Below, in pieces: positions 7,955 through 15,997 of a DNA stretch of 64,000 nucleotides. A program made the translations under genes and the position numbers. A model generated the notes under the pieces. The model was not told where the DNA came from and did not search any database. It was given only the letters and a program-made list of their open reading frames with translations. Within the stretch, counting starts at the first letter, position 1; every line of letters starts with the position of its first letter. Location of the stretch: contig CADCVE010000015.1 in NCBI GenBank assembly GCA_902806065.1, positions 59,503 to 123,502 of the forward strand, read 5' to 3'. Source of the DNA: an uncultured Rubrobacteraceae bacterium (GTDB lineage: Bacteria > Actinomycetota > Rubrobacteria > Rubrobacterales > Rubrobacteraceae).

Positions 7955-8494
7955 TCAGCGCGTTGCCGCCGCAGCGGGCTCCCCCTCCTGCTCGGTCTCC
8001 CGATCACCGCTCCGCATCAATGCCAACCCGCCCGCGAGCATGGCCGCGCCCCAGGCGAGGAACCCGAGGTCCCAAGCCCACTGTTTGGTGGAGTCCTCTT
8101 TGACGTGATGGAGACCGAGGAGGTGATGGTCGACGATGCCCTCCACCACGTTGAACGTCCCCCATCCGACCAGCAGCCCGCCTATTAGCAGCATCGTGGA
8201 CCACCGGACGCGGGGCAGCCGGGTACCGCTCCACAGCAGGGCGAGACCGACGGCGGTCATCAGGTAGGTGGAGGCGTGGAAGAGTCCATCCAATAGGGTG
8301 TTGAACTCCAGGTTGGCGACCGTATCCGCCGGGTAGCCCGCGCTGGTGGCTATGTGATGCCACTGCAGCATCTGGTGCAGCACGATGCCGTCGAAGAAGC
8401 CCCCAAGGCCCAGGCCGAGGAGCACGGTGCCCCACACCACACGCTGGCGTCCGCTATACTCCCTCGCCTCCGGCGACTCGACGTTGCAACTCAT
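7955..8494 (-). CDS. DUF2243 domain membrane protein
   Basis: A 179-residue polytopic membrane protein with four predicted helices. The N-terminal GTVLLGLGLGGFFDGIVLHQ and the following LQWHH are the hallmark of DUF2243. A second histidine-bearing stretch, VEGIVDHHLLGLHHV, is also typical, and the repeated His pairs within membrane segments suggest metal or haem binding, which is inference. Ribosome site GGAG lies seven bases before the ATG. The C-terminal tail is polar (GDRETEQEGEP). Family members are uncharacterised. It appears monocistronic and diverges from the malic enzyme. Confidence 0.88.
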   Translation of the reverse strand: MSCNVESPEAREYSGRQRVVWGTVLLGLGLGGFFDGIVLHQMLQWHHIATSAGYPADTVANLEFNTLLDGLFHASTYLMTAVGLALLWSGTRLPRVRWSTMLLIGGLLVGWGTFNVVEGIVDHHLLGLHHVKEDSTKQWAWDLGFLAWGAAMLAGGLALMRSGDRETEQEGEPAAAATR

Positions 8495-8850
8495 GTCCGT
8501 ACTCCTTCGGTTGTCGCTCGCGTCGCTTGCGGAACGGCCGTACCCGACGCGTCGGGCCTCAAACCCAGCTATTTAGCAACCTTGTCGAACGGCTCCGCCC
8601 GTTCCCGGCTCCGCTGTCGTTAGTCTATAGGTCACAGACACTAAGCGGAGTTTGCCGAGACAATAGACCGTGAAGGGGCGACGGGCTGGAGGAAGCTCAA
8701 CGTTGTCGGACTGGTTCCCCGCAAGATGGTCGTGGTCACGCCTGTCATTGCCCGGACTCCAAACGCTCCCGTTTGCCCGAACGCGAATGCTAGATAGAAT
8801 CTTCGAAAAGGATTGATAATGAGCGGCGCCTATGGGAAGGGGCACGGATC
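8495..8850. other. intergenic region carrying the malic enzyme promoter
   Basis: No gene seen. Near its 3' end TTGCCC (8773-8778), a 16-base spacer and TAGAAT (8795-8800) form a good sigma-70-like promoter, giving a leader of about 44 nt before the TTG start at 8851. Confidence 0.5.
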
Positions 8851-10302
8851 TTGGAGGCTATACCGAGCGCAAGTTACAGCATGACCTTGAGGGTGGAGAT
8901 GCCTAACCAGGCGGGGGCCCTTGGTGCGATTCTGACGGCCGTCGGTGCGGCGGATGGGATGGTCGGGGCGGTGGATATCGTCCGGATGCAAGGAGAGACT
9001 GGCGTCCGGGACATTACGGTCAACGCTCGCAATTCCGAGCACGGGCGCAAGTTAGTGGAGGCCGTCGAGGGGCTGCCGGAGACGCGCGTGGTAAACATCT
9101 CCGACCGCACGTTCTTGATGCACCTTGGCGGCAAGATCGAGGTGAGGTCAAAGATGCCTGTGCGCACCCGCGACGACCTTTCGATGGCCTACACTCCAGG
9201 CGTCGCCCGCGTCTGCCGCGCCATTGCTGAAGACCCGGAGCTTGCCTTCAACCTCACGATCAAGCGCAACACCGTCGCGGTCGTCACGGACGGAACGGCG
9301 GTGCTTGGACTCGGGGATATAGGACCGGAGGCGGCAATGCCGGTGATGGAGGGCAAGGCCATGCTCTTCAAGGAGTTCGCGAAGGTGGATGCGTTCCCCA
9401 TCTGCCTCGATACAAAAGATACCGATGAGATCGTAGAGACCGTCAAGCGTATAGCGCCGGGGTTCGGCGGTATCAACCTGGAGGACATCTCCGCGCCGCG
9501 GTGCTTCGAGATCGAGGAGAGGCTCAAGAGAGCCCTCGATATACCCGTCTTCCACGACGATCAGCACGGTACGGCCGTCGTGGTGTTGGCGGCGCTCATC
9601 AACTCGCTCAAGATCATCGACAAGGAGATGAAGGACCTGAAGGTAGTAGTCAACGGGGTCGGGGCCTCCGGGGTGGCGTGCGCCAAGATCATGATTTCCG
9701 CCGGGGTCCAACATATCGTCGGCTGCGACTCTAGAGGCATCGTCCATAAGGGCCGCGAGGGCCTCAATACCTCTAAACAGTGGTACGCTGAGAATACCAA
9801 TCCCGAGAACCGTACCGGTGGGCTCTCCGAAGCCGTGCGCGGGGCTGATCTCTTTCTCGGGCTCTCCGTGCCCAGGGTCCTCACGGTCGAGCACCTTAGG
9901 ACGATGGCACCGGACCCTATCGTCTTCGCGATGGCGAACCCCGAGCCGGAGATCATGCCGGAGCTTGCGATAGGGCGTGCGAGGATTATCGCGACGGGCC
10001 GCAGCGATTATCCGAACCAGATCAACAACGTCCTGTGCTTCCCCGGTATCTTCCGCGGCGCCCTGGACGTGCGAGCGCGCGAGATCAGCGAACCGATGAA
10101 GCTCGCCGCTGCTAAAGCTATCGCCAACGTAATCCCCGGGGAGAGCCTCTCGGAGGACTACATCATCCCGAGCGTCTTCGACGAACGCGTCGCCCCGGCC
10201 GTCGCCGAGACGGTCGCCAAGGCGGCTAAGGAGAGCGGTATGGCCCGCCGCACGAAGAAGCAGGAAGGGGAGATCGGTATCTCCGCGCCGCTGATGTTTT
10301 AG
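8851..10302 (+). CDS. NAD-dependent malic enzyme with N-terminal ACT domain
   Basis: Oxidatively decarboxylates malate to pyruvate. The 483-residue protein has an ACT-like regulatory domain at residues about 10-85 (MTLRVEMPNQAGALGAI). The malic enzyme domain follows, with MAYTPGVARVCRAI, LGLGDIGPEAAMPVMEGKA, and the metal site INLEDISAPRCFEIE followed by VFHDDQHGTAVV. The Rossmann loop is VVNGVGASGVACAKI, and the C-terminal part has TGRSDYPNQINNVLCFPG. The TTG start at 8851 has AAGGGG eight bases upstream and a TTGCCC/TAGAAT promoter. The ACT domain implies allosteric control by a small ligand, probably an amino acid; that is inference. Cofactor preference cannot be read securely. Confidence 0.93.
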   Translation: MEAIPSASYSMTLRVEMPNQAGALGAILTAVGAADGMVGAVDIVRMQGETGVRDITVNARNSEHGRKLVEAVEGLPETRVVNISDRTFLMHLGGKIEVRSKMPVRTRDDLSMAYTPGVARVCRAIAEDPELAFNLTIKRNTVAVVTDGTAVLGLGDIGPEAAMPVMEGKAMLFKEFAKVDAFPICLDTKDTDEIVETVKRIAPGFGGINLEDISAPRCFEIEERLKRALDIPVFHDDQHGTAVVVLAALINSLKIIDKEMKDLKVVVNGVGASGVACAKIMISAGVQHIVGCDSRGIVHKGREGLNTSKQWYAENTNPENRTGGLSEAVRGADLFLGLSVPRVLTVEHLRTMAPDPIVFAMANPEPEIMPELAIGRARIIATGRSDYPNQINNVLCFPGIFRGALDVRAREISEPMKLAAAKAIANVIPGESLSEDYIIPSVFDERVAPAVAETVAKAAKESGMARRTKKQEGEIGISAPLMF

Positions 10303-10351
10303 AGTCTGTCAGCCATCGGCAGATGGACAAAAGCCCAGCGAGGCATAGAAT

Positions 10352-10624
10352 ATGCTTGTGGAAGTTCCAAGACAGCTTTTCGTGTGCGCTACCCCGGGTG
10401 AGGGACGATGTGGGGCGAAGGGCGGGGGCGAACTTTTCGAGGCTTTCCGCGAGGAGGTCACCCGCCTGGGCCTCTCGCCGTCAGCCGTCCTACGCAATGC
10501 CTGCACCCGGCGCCACGAGGAAGGACCGGTCGTCTTCGTCTTTCCGGACGATGTCTGGTACACCCGCGTAAAGTCTGAAGACGTACCGCGGATAGTCGAG
10601 AAGCACCTTGCCCACCAGGCTTGA
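10352..10624 (+). CDS. thioredoxin-like [2Fe-2S] ferredoxin family protein with one ligand changed
   Basis: A 90-residue protein resembling the thioredoxin-fold [2Fe-2S] ferredoxins. It has FVCATPGEGRCGAKGG with Cys12 and Cys20, then VLRNACTRRHEEGPVVFVFP with Cys51, and the family ending DDVWYTRVKSEDVPRIVEKHL. In the family the third and fourth ligands are C-x3-C just before the conserved GP; here the second of that pair is His55. So the protein either binds an atypical three-Cys one-His cluster or has lost the cluster. The ATG has GCGAGG eight bases upstream. It follows the malic enzyme by 49 bases on the same strand; co-transcription is possible. Confidence 0.78.
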   Translation: MLVEVPRQLFVCATPGEGRCGAKGGGELFEAFREEVTRLGLSPSAVLRNACTRRHEEGPVVFVFPDDVWYTRVKSEDVPRIVEKHLAHQA

Positions 10625-10632
10625 ATATAGGG

Positions 10633-11958
10633 TTAGCGTGTACCTTGCTGATTGCTAACCACTGACTGCTGATCGCCATACTCGAACCCGACCCGTCCCA
10701 GGGTTCGCTCCATTGCCCAGTCCGCCCCTGTAAGGAGGCGTCCCCGGCTGCTCTTCATGTAATAGAGGAAGATGCTCCGGTAGAGCGCCTGGGCGGCGGG
10801 ACCCCTCAGCTTCAGGCCCACGGGGTCAGCTACCGCGCTCTCGGGGCCAAGGCTCACCACGTAGCCCCGGTCGAAGAACTCGAACGCCCGGCGCCGGGTC
10901 CCGGATACTCCACGCATCCTGCGCTCGATATCGCGGGCCACGAAAGGACCTTGCTGTACAGCGACGGACGCGGTGGGGGGCAGGGGACCGAGCCGGGGGT
11001 GCTCGTAGACGCCACTGTCCCCGAGCACGTAGACCTCCGGGTGGCCTGGAAGGGTGAGGTGCTTGTCTATACGCGCCCTTTCCGCGTCGTCGTGCTCCCC
11101 GGGCAGGTCTCGCACGAGCGGGTTCGCCCGGACACCAGTAGCCCACACTCGCACGGCCGCCGGTATCCGCTCGCCGCCTTCTATTCCGATGCCCTCCTCA
11201 TCCGCGGCCGTGACGGGTGAGTGTAGCCTTACCTCGACACCTATCTTCGCCAGTTCCTCTATTGCCACCTCATGGAAGTACGGGTCGAGCCAGCCCAGGA
11301 GACGGTTCGATGCTTCCAGCAACACGACCCGCGGCTCCGCGGATGAGGTTCGGACGGACCTCTTCTTCAGGTAACCGAAGAGGGCGGAGACTTCGGCGGC
11401 GAGCTCGACCCCGGTAGCGCCGCCGCCCACGATGGCAACGGTGAGTCCGCCAGAGCCGCTCTCCTTACGTGATAGTTCTCCCCGCAAGTGTGCGTGCCAT
11501 GCATCGTTAAGCTTGCTTCGTAACCGGAGCGCGTCTTCGAGGCTCCAGAAGGTCTGCAGATGGTCCGCCAACCCTTTGGGAGGATGAGCGGCGACGCTGC
11601 CGGGCGCCAGGACTAGATAGCGGTACTTGATGGGGCCGGATGAGGTGAGGAGGGTGTTGTGCTCCAGGTCCACCCCCGTTACTTCGGAGCGCACAACGGA
11701 GTAGGAAGCATTGCCGTTCGGGGTCACCGGGGTAAGGGCGCTGTCGGGGTGGACCCTGCCGACCGCGACCTCGTGGATCAGGGGTATAAAGGCATACTGG
11801 TCCGCGCGGTCTATGAGGAGCGTCTCGCCCGGCCGCCGCAGGAAAGACGGGAGGTTGCGTAACAGCGAGCCTCCGGCGAAACCGGCCCCCACGACAACCA
11901 ACCTCGCGCCGGCTGGTGGGCTCGCACTTGCGGCCCTGTTCTCCGTGGTCTGTGTCAT
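10633..11958 (-). CDS. type II NADH dehydrogenase (NDH-2-like FAD oxidoreductase)
   Basis: Single-subunit, non-proton-pumping NADH:quinone oxidoreductase, 441 residues. The FAD-binding motif VVVGAGFAGGSLLRNL lies near residue 21, the NADH-binding motif VAIVGGGATGVELAAE is mid-protein, and VYVLGDSGVYEHP is the second FAD contact. The C-terminal region (LYRSIFLYYMKSSRGR) is typical of the amphipathic membrane-attachment part. The ATG at 11958 has a GGAGGAC ribosome site, and TATACT at 11989-11994 (minus strand) is a good -10 about 24 bases ahead of the expected leader. Fits electron entry into a menaquinone chain, matching mqnD in this window. The family includes related sulfide:quinone reductases, but key sulfide-site cysteines are not seen. 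Confidence 0.88.
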   Translation of the reverse strand: MTQTTENRAASASPPAGARLVVVGAGFAGGSLLRNLPSFLRRPGETLLIDRADQYAFIPLIHEVAVGRVHPDSALTPVTPNGNASYSVVRSEVTGVDLEHNTLLTSSGPIKYRYLVLAPGSVAAHPPKGLADHLQTFWSLEDALRLRSKLNDAWHAHLRGELSRKESGSGGLTVAIVGGGATGVELAAEVSALFGYLKKRSVRTSSAEPRVVLLEASNRLLGWLDPYFHEVAIEELAKIGVEVRLHSPVTAADEEGIGIEGGERIPAAVRVWATGVRANPLVRDLPGEHDDAERARIDKHLTLPGHPEVYVLGDSGVYEHPRLGPLPPTASVAVQQGPFVARDIERRMRGVSGTRRRAFEFFDRGYVVSLGPESAVADPVGLKLRGPAAQALYRSIFLYYMKSSRGRLLTGADWAMERTLGRVGFEYGDQQSVVSNQQGTR

Positions 11959-11988
11959 GCTCTCGTCCTCCTTACCGCTGGAGAGCCG

Positions 11989-11994
11989 AGTATA
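11989..11994 (-). promoter_or_regulatory. -10 box of the NDH-2 gene
   Basis: Minus-strand TATACT, preceded by GT, lies 30 bases upstream of the ATG and its GGAGG ribosome site. No strong -35 is visible. Confidence 0.5.
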
Positions 11995-12037
11995 ACCCCC
12001 GGTAACGCCCTCGAATCGTGTGATATTTCGCGGATAC

Positions 12038-12066
12038 TTTACAAACCGCGTTAAGCTACGTACACT
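12038..12066 (+). promoter_or_regulatory. promoter for the 110-aa Cys-rich gene
   Basis: TTTACA at 12038-12043 and TACACT at 12061-12066 are separated by exactly 17 bases, close to the sigma-70 consensus. The transcript would carry a leader of about 100 nt before the TTG at 12171. Confidence 0.55.
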
Positions 12067-12170
12067 CTACGTGACGAATCGGCCTAGGGGTGGCCGGTCG
12101 TGTACAAACAGGGGACCCGCACATGGGACACGCGGGAAAGGCGCGTCTCACGGGCTAGAAAGGGACCGTA

Positions 12171-12503
12171 TTGGCCAAGGAGGAGTTGGGCGTCGAGGAG
12201 ATCATCCCGGGGCTTATAGTCAGGCACACCAACCGTCGTTTAGGGAGGCTCGAGGTACCGGAGGCATGCGAGCGTTTGATCTCCGGTAAGATCTCGTTTT
12301 CGGAGTTCGTGGATCAGGTCGGCGAGAGTTTCCAGGATCTTCTGGACTTTATGATGGAGCATGACTTGCATCCGGGACGTCCGGAAGAGGTCCTGTACTG
12401 CGTGGATTGCTACGTCGACCTGTGCGGCCGCCGCTCTCTACGCGCCCAGTTGCAGAGGCTCTACCACCTGAGCTACGCCGCCCACTGCCAGCAGGTCGGC
12501 TAG
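12171..12503 (+). CDS. hypothetical protein with Cys cluster, 110 aa
   Basis: The TTG start has AAGGGA five bases upstream. The N-terminal half is helical (GVEEIIPGLIVRHTNRRL). The C-terminal half holds Cys77, Cys80 and Cys85 in LYCVDCYVDLCGRRS, with His105-Cys106 near the end, a spacing that could bind zinc or an iron-sulfur cluster. No family recognised. A TTTACA/TACACT promoter lies about 105 bases upstream, leaving a long leader in which I see no clear riboswitch-like fold. A small membrane protein gene and a transporter follow on the same strand but with a separate TAGAAT box. Confidence 0.6.
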   Translation: MAKEELGVEEIIPGLIVRHTNRRLGRLEVPEACERLISGKISFSEFVDQVGESFQDLLDFMMEHDLHPGRPEEVLYCVDCYVDLCGRRSLRAQLQRLYHLSYAAHCQQVG

Positions 12504-12655
12504 GAGGTACTGGGACGAGCTTCCCACAAACCGTTTAGGGTCGGCCCATTTAGCGGTAGAATCTCCCGGACGAACCGGTTTCGTCGCCCTGCTCATCAAA
12601 GTATCAGAGCGGGGCGCGATGGCCGGGTGAACGAGATCAGAGGGAGGACGTGGGC

Positions 12656-12877
12656 GTGAACGACGAGACCCAGAAACGGGCGATCACGATGCTGTCAACC
12701 GGCATCGCTTACTTTTTGGCGAGCCGCTTCGCTGACAGGTTCCTGGACCAGCCTGAGGAGCGAGGCGTCGCTGACGACGTCAAGGAGGCACTTATAAAGG
12801 CTGGTTTCTCGATTACCTCTACGGTCTTGGCCTCGATAATCATCCGGCGGGTCGTCGGCAGCCGCTGGGGCTCCTGA
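12656..12877 (+). CDS. small membrane protein, 73 aa
   Basis: The GTG at 12656 is chosen over the GTG at 12650 because GGAGG then sits eight bases upstream instead of two. The product has two hydrophobic helices: AITMLSTGIAYFLASRFADR and SITSTVLASIIIRRVVG. A short amphipathic acidic segment joins them. It ends in a basic RRVVGSRW tail. No family recognised. TAGAAT at 12557-12562 is a likely -10 for its transcript, and the next gene (AI-2E family transporter) begins 18 bases after the stop, so the two may work together at the membrane. Confidence 0.6.
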   Translation: MNDETQKRAITMLSTGIAYFLASRFADRFLDQPEERGVADDVKEALIKAGFSITSTVLASIIIRRVVGSRWGS

Positions 12878-12895
12878 AGAGTTAGATAGGCCCTG

Positions 12896-14011
12896 GTGGG
12901 ACCGAGCCTCTCCCAGGCGGCGCGGTTCGCGTTCGTCTTCGCGCTCCTCATCAGTGGGGGGCTACTGGCCTATGAGCTAGTCGGCGTCATCGAGGTTTTG
13001 GCGCTCGCGCTACTGATGGCGATGATTCTGGCCCCGGCTGTGGACGCGCTCGTCCGCATCAGGTTCCCGCGCTTTGTGGCGCTGCTCGTAGTTCTGGCCG
13101 GAGTGGTGGTGGGGTTCGGGCTTCTCGGCTACATTGTCCTGCCGCTACTCTCCGAGCAAGGCAGCGAGTTCCTGTCCCGCCTCCCCGGCGTCGTACGTAG
13201 CATCGAGAGATACATAGAGGGCCTCGTCGAGCAATATCCGGGTCTTGGAGTCTCCGGTGGTGGGGTCGCAAGCCTGAACCTCACCGACGCTATACAGGAG
13301 GTAACGCAGAGGGCTGGGGAACTGTATGCCTTGACTACCCGCGGGGCGGGTCTGCTTTTGCAGGCGGTGGGGGCCGTGGTCATGGCGTTGTATATGGTCT
13401 CCAACCCGCGGCCGTTGGTGAACGGGGTAATCGCGTTGTTCCCGGTGGGGAAGAGGGGGAGGGTCGAGGAGATCCTCATCCTCATCAAGCGGCGGGTATC
13501 CGGTTGGATCATCGGGCAGATCGCGGCGATGCTTTTGATCTTTGTCCTGACCTGGATCGGACTCGCTGCCCTGGGCGTCGAGTATGCTTTTACCTTCGCC
13601 GTTCTTACCGGCTTTCTGCAGATAGTCCCGTTCTTCGGACCGATCCTCTCTTCGGTTCCCCCAACCCTGGCCGCCTTCGCCGACTCCCCGTCCAAGGCTC
13701 TCGTCGTCATAGTGATCTACGTCGCGATCCACCAGATAGAGGCACACATCATCTCGCCGATGGTCATGGCGCGCAGCGTGCAACTCCACCCGGTTGTGGT
13801 CATCCTGGCCGTACTCGCTATGGGCGACCTGTTGGGACTCGCCGGCGTCATCCTCGCCGTCCCGACCGCGGCCGTTCTTACCGTCCTTCTCGACGAACTC
13901 TACGTCAAGCCTCTTGGCGCCGTTCCATCACCTAGGGCCGCCGAACTACCAGAAAGCGAAGGCGACCGCCAAGGCGACCGGGAGGAGCCGACGAGGGCTT
14001 CTCGCTCTTGA
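12896..14011 (+). CDS. AI-2E family transporter (PerM/YdiK-like permease)
   Basis: A 371-residue polytopic membrane protein of the AI-2E transporter (UPF0118) family, usually 340-380 residues with about eight membrane helices. It shows the N-terminal helix pair, the central soluble region (about residues 70-150), then PIPF-like LQIVPFFGPILSSVPP and the family signature HQIEAHIISPMVMARSVQLHP. The tail is polar and charged. The GTG at 12896 lacks a ribosome site; TAGATA or TTAGAT lies 7-8 bases upstream, fitting a leaderless start. Substrates vary in this family (autoinducer-2, Na+/H+ exchange), so the transported molecule is unknown. Confidence 0.87.
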   Translation: MGPSLSQAARFAFVFALLISGGLLAYELVGVIEVLALALLMAMILAPAVDALVRIRFPRFVALLVVLAGVVVGFGLLGYIVLPLLSEQGSEFLSRLPGVVRSIERYIEGLVEQYPGLGVSGGGVASLNLTDAIQEVTQRAGELYALTTRGAGLLLQAVGAVVMALYMVSNPRPLVNGVIALFPVGKRGRVEEILILIKRRVSGWIIGQIAAMLLIFVLTWIGLAALGVEYAFTFAVLTGFLQIVPFFGPILSSVPPTLAAFADSPSKALVVIVIYVAIHQIEAHIISPMVMARSVQLHPVVVILAVLAMGDLLGLAGVILAVPTAAVLTVLLDELYVKPLGAVPSPRAAELPESEGDRQGDREEPTRASRS

Positions 14012-14068
14012 GGGGCTGCTAAGACCGCTCTCGAAGTAGGCGGGCGTGTCCTGAGCTGTGCGTTGCGA

Positions 14069-14074
14069 TATCAT
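14069..14074 (+). promoter_or_regulatory. -10 hexamer of a leaderless gene
   Basis: TATCAT ends exactly seven bases before the ATG at 14082 with no Shine-Dalgarno between them. TGTCCT near 14047 is the only weak -35 candidate. Confidence 0.45.
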
Positions 14075-14081
14075 TTCGTGT

Positions 14082-15527
14082 ATGGGTACCATTTTGATCG
14101 TGATCTTGTTGCTCGTCGTCATCTTATTAGTGGCGTCTGTCGTTCTCGGGCGGTCGACTCAAGAGGTTCAGAGTGCCCGTGACACGGAGTATCTGGAGTT
14201 GGAGGGGAGTTGGATCCGCTACCGCGTCAGTGGTGGAGGACCACCGGTCGTACTCGTTCACGGCTGGCTCTCCTCGGGACGCATCTGGGAGCCTCTAGCG
14301 GAACGTCTCGCCCAGCGCTTTACCGTCTACGCTCTAGACCTCTCGGGCTTCGGTGAATCCGACAAGCCCATCTCCGGTTACGGCATCCGTTACGGCAGCC
14401 GCCTGCTGTACGCCTTCTGCGCCCATTTCGGCCTCACGCGCGCCGCGGTCGTCGGCCATGACATCGGGGGGGCCATGGCCATGAAGCTCGCCGCCGATCA
14501 CCAGGACATGGTCGGGCGTATAGTCCTCGTAGCCACGCCCGCCGACGAAGGCCAGGTGGATCTGCCAACCCTTCTGTGGCTCACCACGTTGCCTATCATT
14601 GGCCCCATTTTCTACGCTTTGGGGCGCGCTGTGACACCTCTACGCAGGCTTTGGATGCGCCCATTCGTCCTCGACTCCGAGGACCTCTCCGAGGAGGTGG
14701 TGGACGACGCGGGTAGGTCTACTCCCGCGGCGGTCAAGACCACCCTGGAGGTCATGCGGCGAGAGGTCGCTCGCGGGAGGCTGCTCCGGCAGGCCGGCAT
14801 CGTGAAGGTGCCCGTCCTTGCCATCGCCGGCGAAGACGACCAGATCGTAGACCCCCAGGCGGCGGACGACTGGGTCCGCGCCGTCTCCGCCGAGGTAGTC
14901 TTCCTCGACGGATGCGGCCACCTCCCGATGCTCGAACGCACCAGCGAGTTCAACGCCCGGGTCCTCGCCTTCCTTACCGGCGATGCCCGCTACCTCGACA
15001 CCATCGCCGCGCCCCCTCGGGAAACTACCGAAGATGACGAAGCCGTCGCTTACGAAGAGACCTTCGAAGGACCGCCACCCTCCGTACGTGCCAGGCAAAA
15101 GAACCACCAGGAACCTGAGGCTCTAGAACCAGAGCCCCCCAATCCAGAGTCCGTTAGTCCGGAGCCCGATGAGCCGGACTCTCTCAAACCTCCGAATATC
15201 GTTCGTAAGCAGCACGGCCGCTACTCTCCGCGCGACGCCGACCGCGACCCTCGAGATGAGGACGCCGAAGACCGCGATGACGCTTCCTCCGATCCGCTAG
15301 AGGGCAACGGCGCTGACCGGGGGGTGCGGGATCATGGGAGACGAGGGGCAGGAGAAGACGCGGGCGGACCCTTATCCGAGCTACCCGGGCATCTGTTCGA
15401 GTGGCCCGAGTGGAAAGAGCCCCGGTCCTGGGACCGCTCGCGCGAGACGGAACAGCAGCGGCCTCGGGAGGAGCGCGACGACGACGCGCGCTCCGAAGGC
15501 CCGGAGGAGAAGCCTCCCCGTCCCTGA
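14082..15527 (+). CDS. membrane-anchored alpha/beta hydrolase with long disordered C-terminal tail
   Basis: The ATG at 14082 is preferred because TATCAT ends seven bases before it and it begins a clean signal-anchor helix (residues 2-22). The alpha/beta hydrolase core follows: oxyanion segment LVHGWLSSGRIW, nucleophile elbow VVGHDIGGAMAM and catalytic His280 in DGCGHLPMLERTSEF. The nucleophile is Asp127, not Ser, as in haloalkane/fluoroacetate dehalogenases and epoxide hydrolases. From about residue 310 to 481 the protein is a Pro-, Glu-, Asp- and Arg-rich low-complexity tail, unusual for the family. Substrate unknown. Length 481, against about 300 for typical family members, the excess being the tail. 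Confidence 0.82.
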   Translation: MGTILIVILLLVVILLVASVVLGRSTQEVQSARDTEYLELEGSWIRYRVSGGGPPVVLVHGWLSSGRIWEPLAERLAQRFTVYALDLSGFGESDKPISGYGIRYGSRLLYAFCAHFGLTRAAVVGHDIGGAMAMKLAADHQDMVGRIVLVATPADEGQVDLPTLLWLTTLPIIGPIFYALGRAVTPLRRLWMRPFVLDSEDLSEEVVDDAGRSTPAAVKTTLEVMRREVARGRLLRQAGIVKVPVLAIAGEDDQIVDPQAADDWVRAVSAEVVFLDGCGHLPMLERTSEFNARVLAFLTGDARYLDTIAAPPRETTEDDEAVAYEETFEGPPPSVRARQKNHQEPEALEPEPPNPESVSPEPDEPDSLKPPNIVRKQHGRYSPRDADRDPRDEDAEDRDDASSDPLEGNGADRGVRDHGRRGAGEDAGGPLSELPGHLFEWPEWKEPRSWDRSRETEQQRPREERDDDARSEGPEEKPPRP

Positions 15528-15623
15528 TCTGGCAGCTGTGACCTCTTCATGTGCGAAAGGCCGTCGAACGAGATGTTCTTGTACGCCACAGCGCGTGCTG
15601 GGCAACGGGATTAAGGAGACTCT

Positions 15624-15986
15624 GTGACTAGAACCTTGGTCGTAGCCGCTCTTGTTCTGCTCGGGCTCGGGGGCCTGTTTCTGGCTCTGCGCCCTGAACC
15701 CACCGCCACCAACGACGAGCCGCGAGAGCAGGTCCATGACGTCGAGATCGAAGACGGCGCCATGAGCCCGGCAGAGGTTAGCGTCGGGCAGGGAGATCAA
15801 GTAACGCTTCGGTTTACTGCGGATGCTCCGGTCGAGGTCCATCTGCACGGCTACGACCTCGAAGAGGAGGTCGAACCGGGCGAGGAGACCGAACTCTCGT
15901 TCGAGGCGGAGCTTACCGGACAGTTCGAGATCGAAGACCACGAGACAGAGGCCACGCTCGGCGCACTTCTCGTACAGCCACGCTAG
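15624..15986 (+). CDS. cupredoxin-like exported protein
   Basis: A 120-residue protein with an N-terminal hydrophobic signal/anchor (residues 4-22). The beta-rich domain resembles small cupredoxins: VSVGQGDQVTLRFTADAP, VEVHLHGYDLEEEV and GQFEIEDHETEATLGALLV. Histidines His73, His75 and one near residue 106 are in family positions, but the usual Cys and Met copper ligands are not seen, so it may not be an electron carrier. GTG start with AAGGAG upstream. It ends 11 bases before the polytopic membrane gene at 15998, and this pair recurs in other genomes as far as I recall; co-function is likely. Confidence 0.72.
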   Translation: MTRTLVVAALVLLGLGGLFLALRPEPTATNDEPREQVHDVEIEDGAMSPAEVSVGQGDQVTLRFTADAPVEVHLHGYDLEEEVEPGEETELSFEAELTGQFEIEDHETEATLGALLVQPR

Positions 15987-15997
15987 GACAGAATTTG

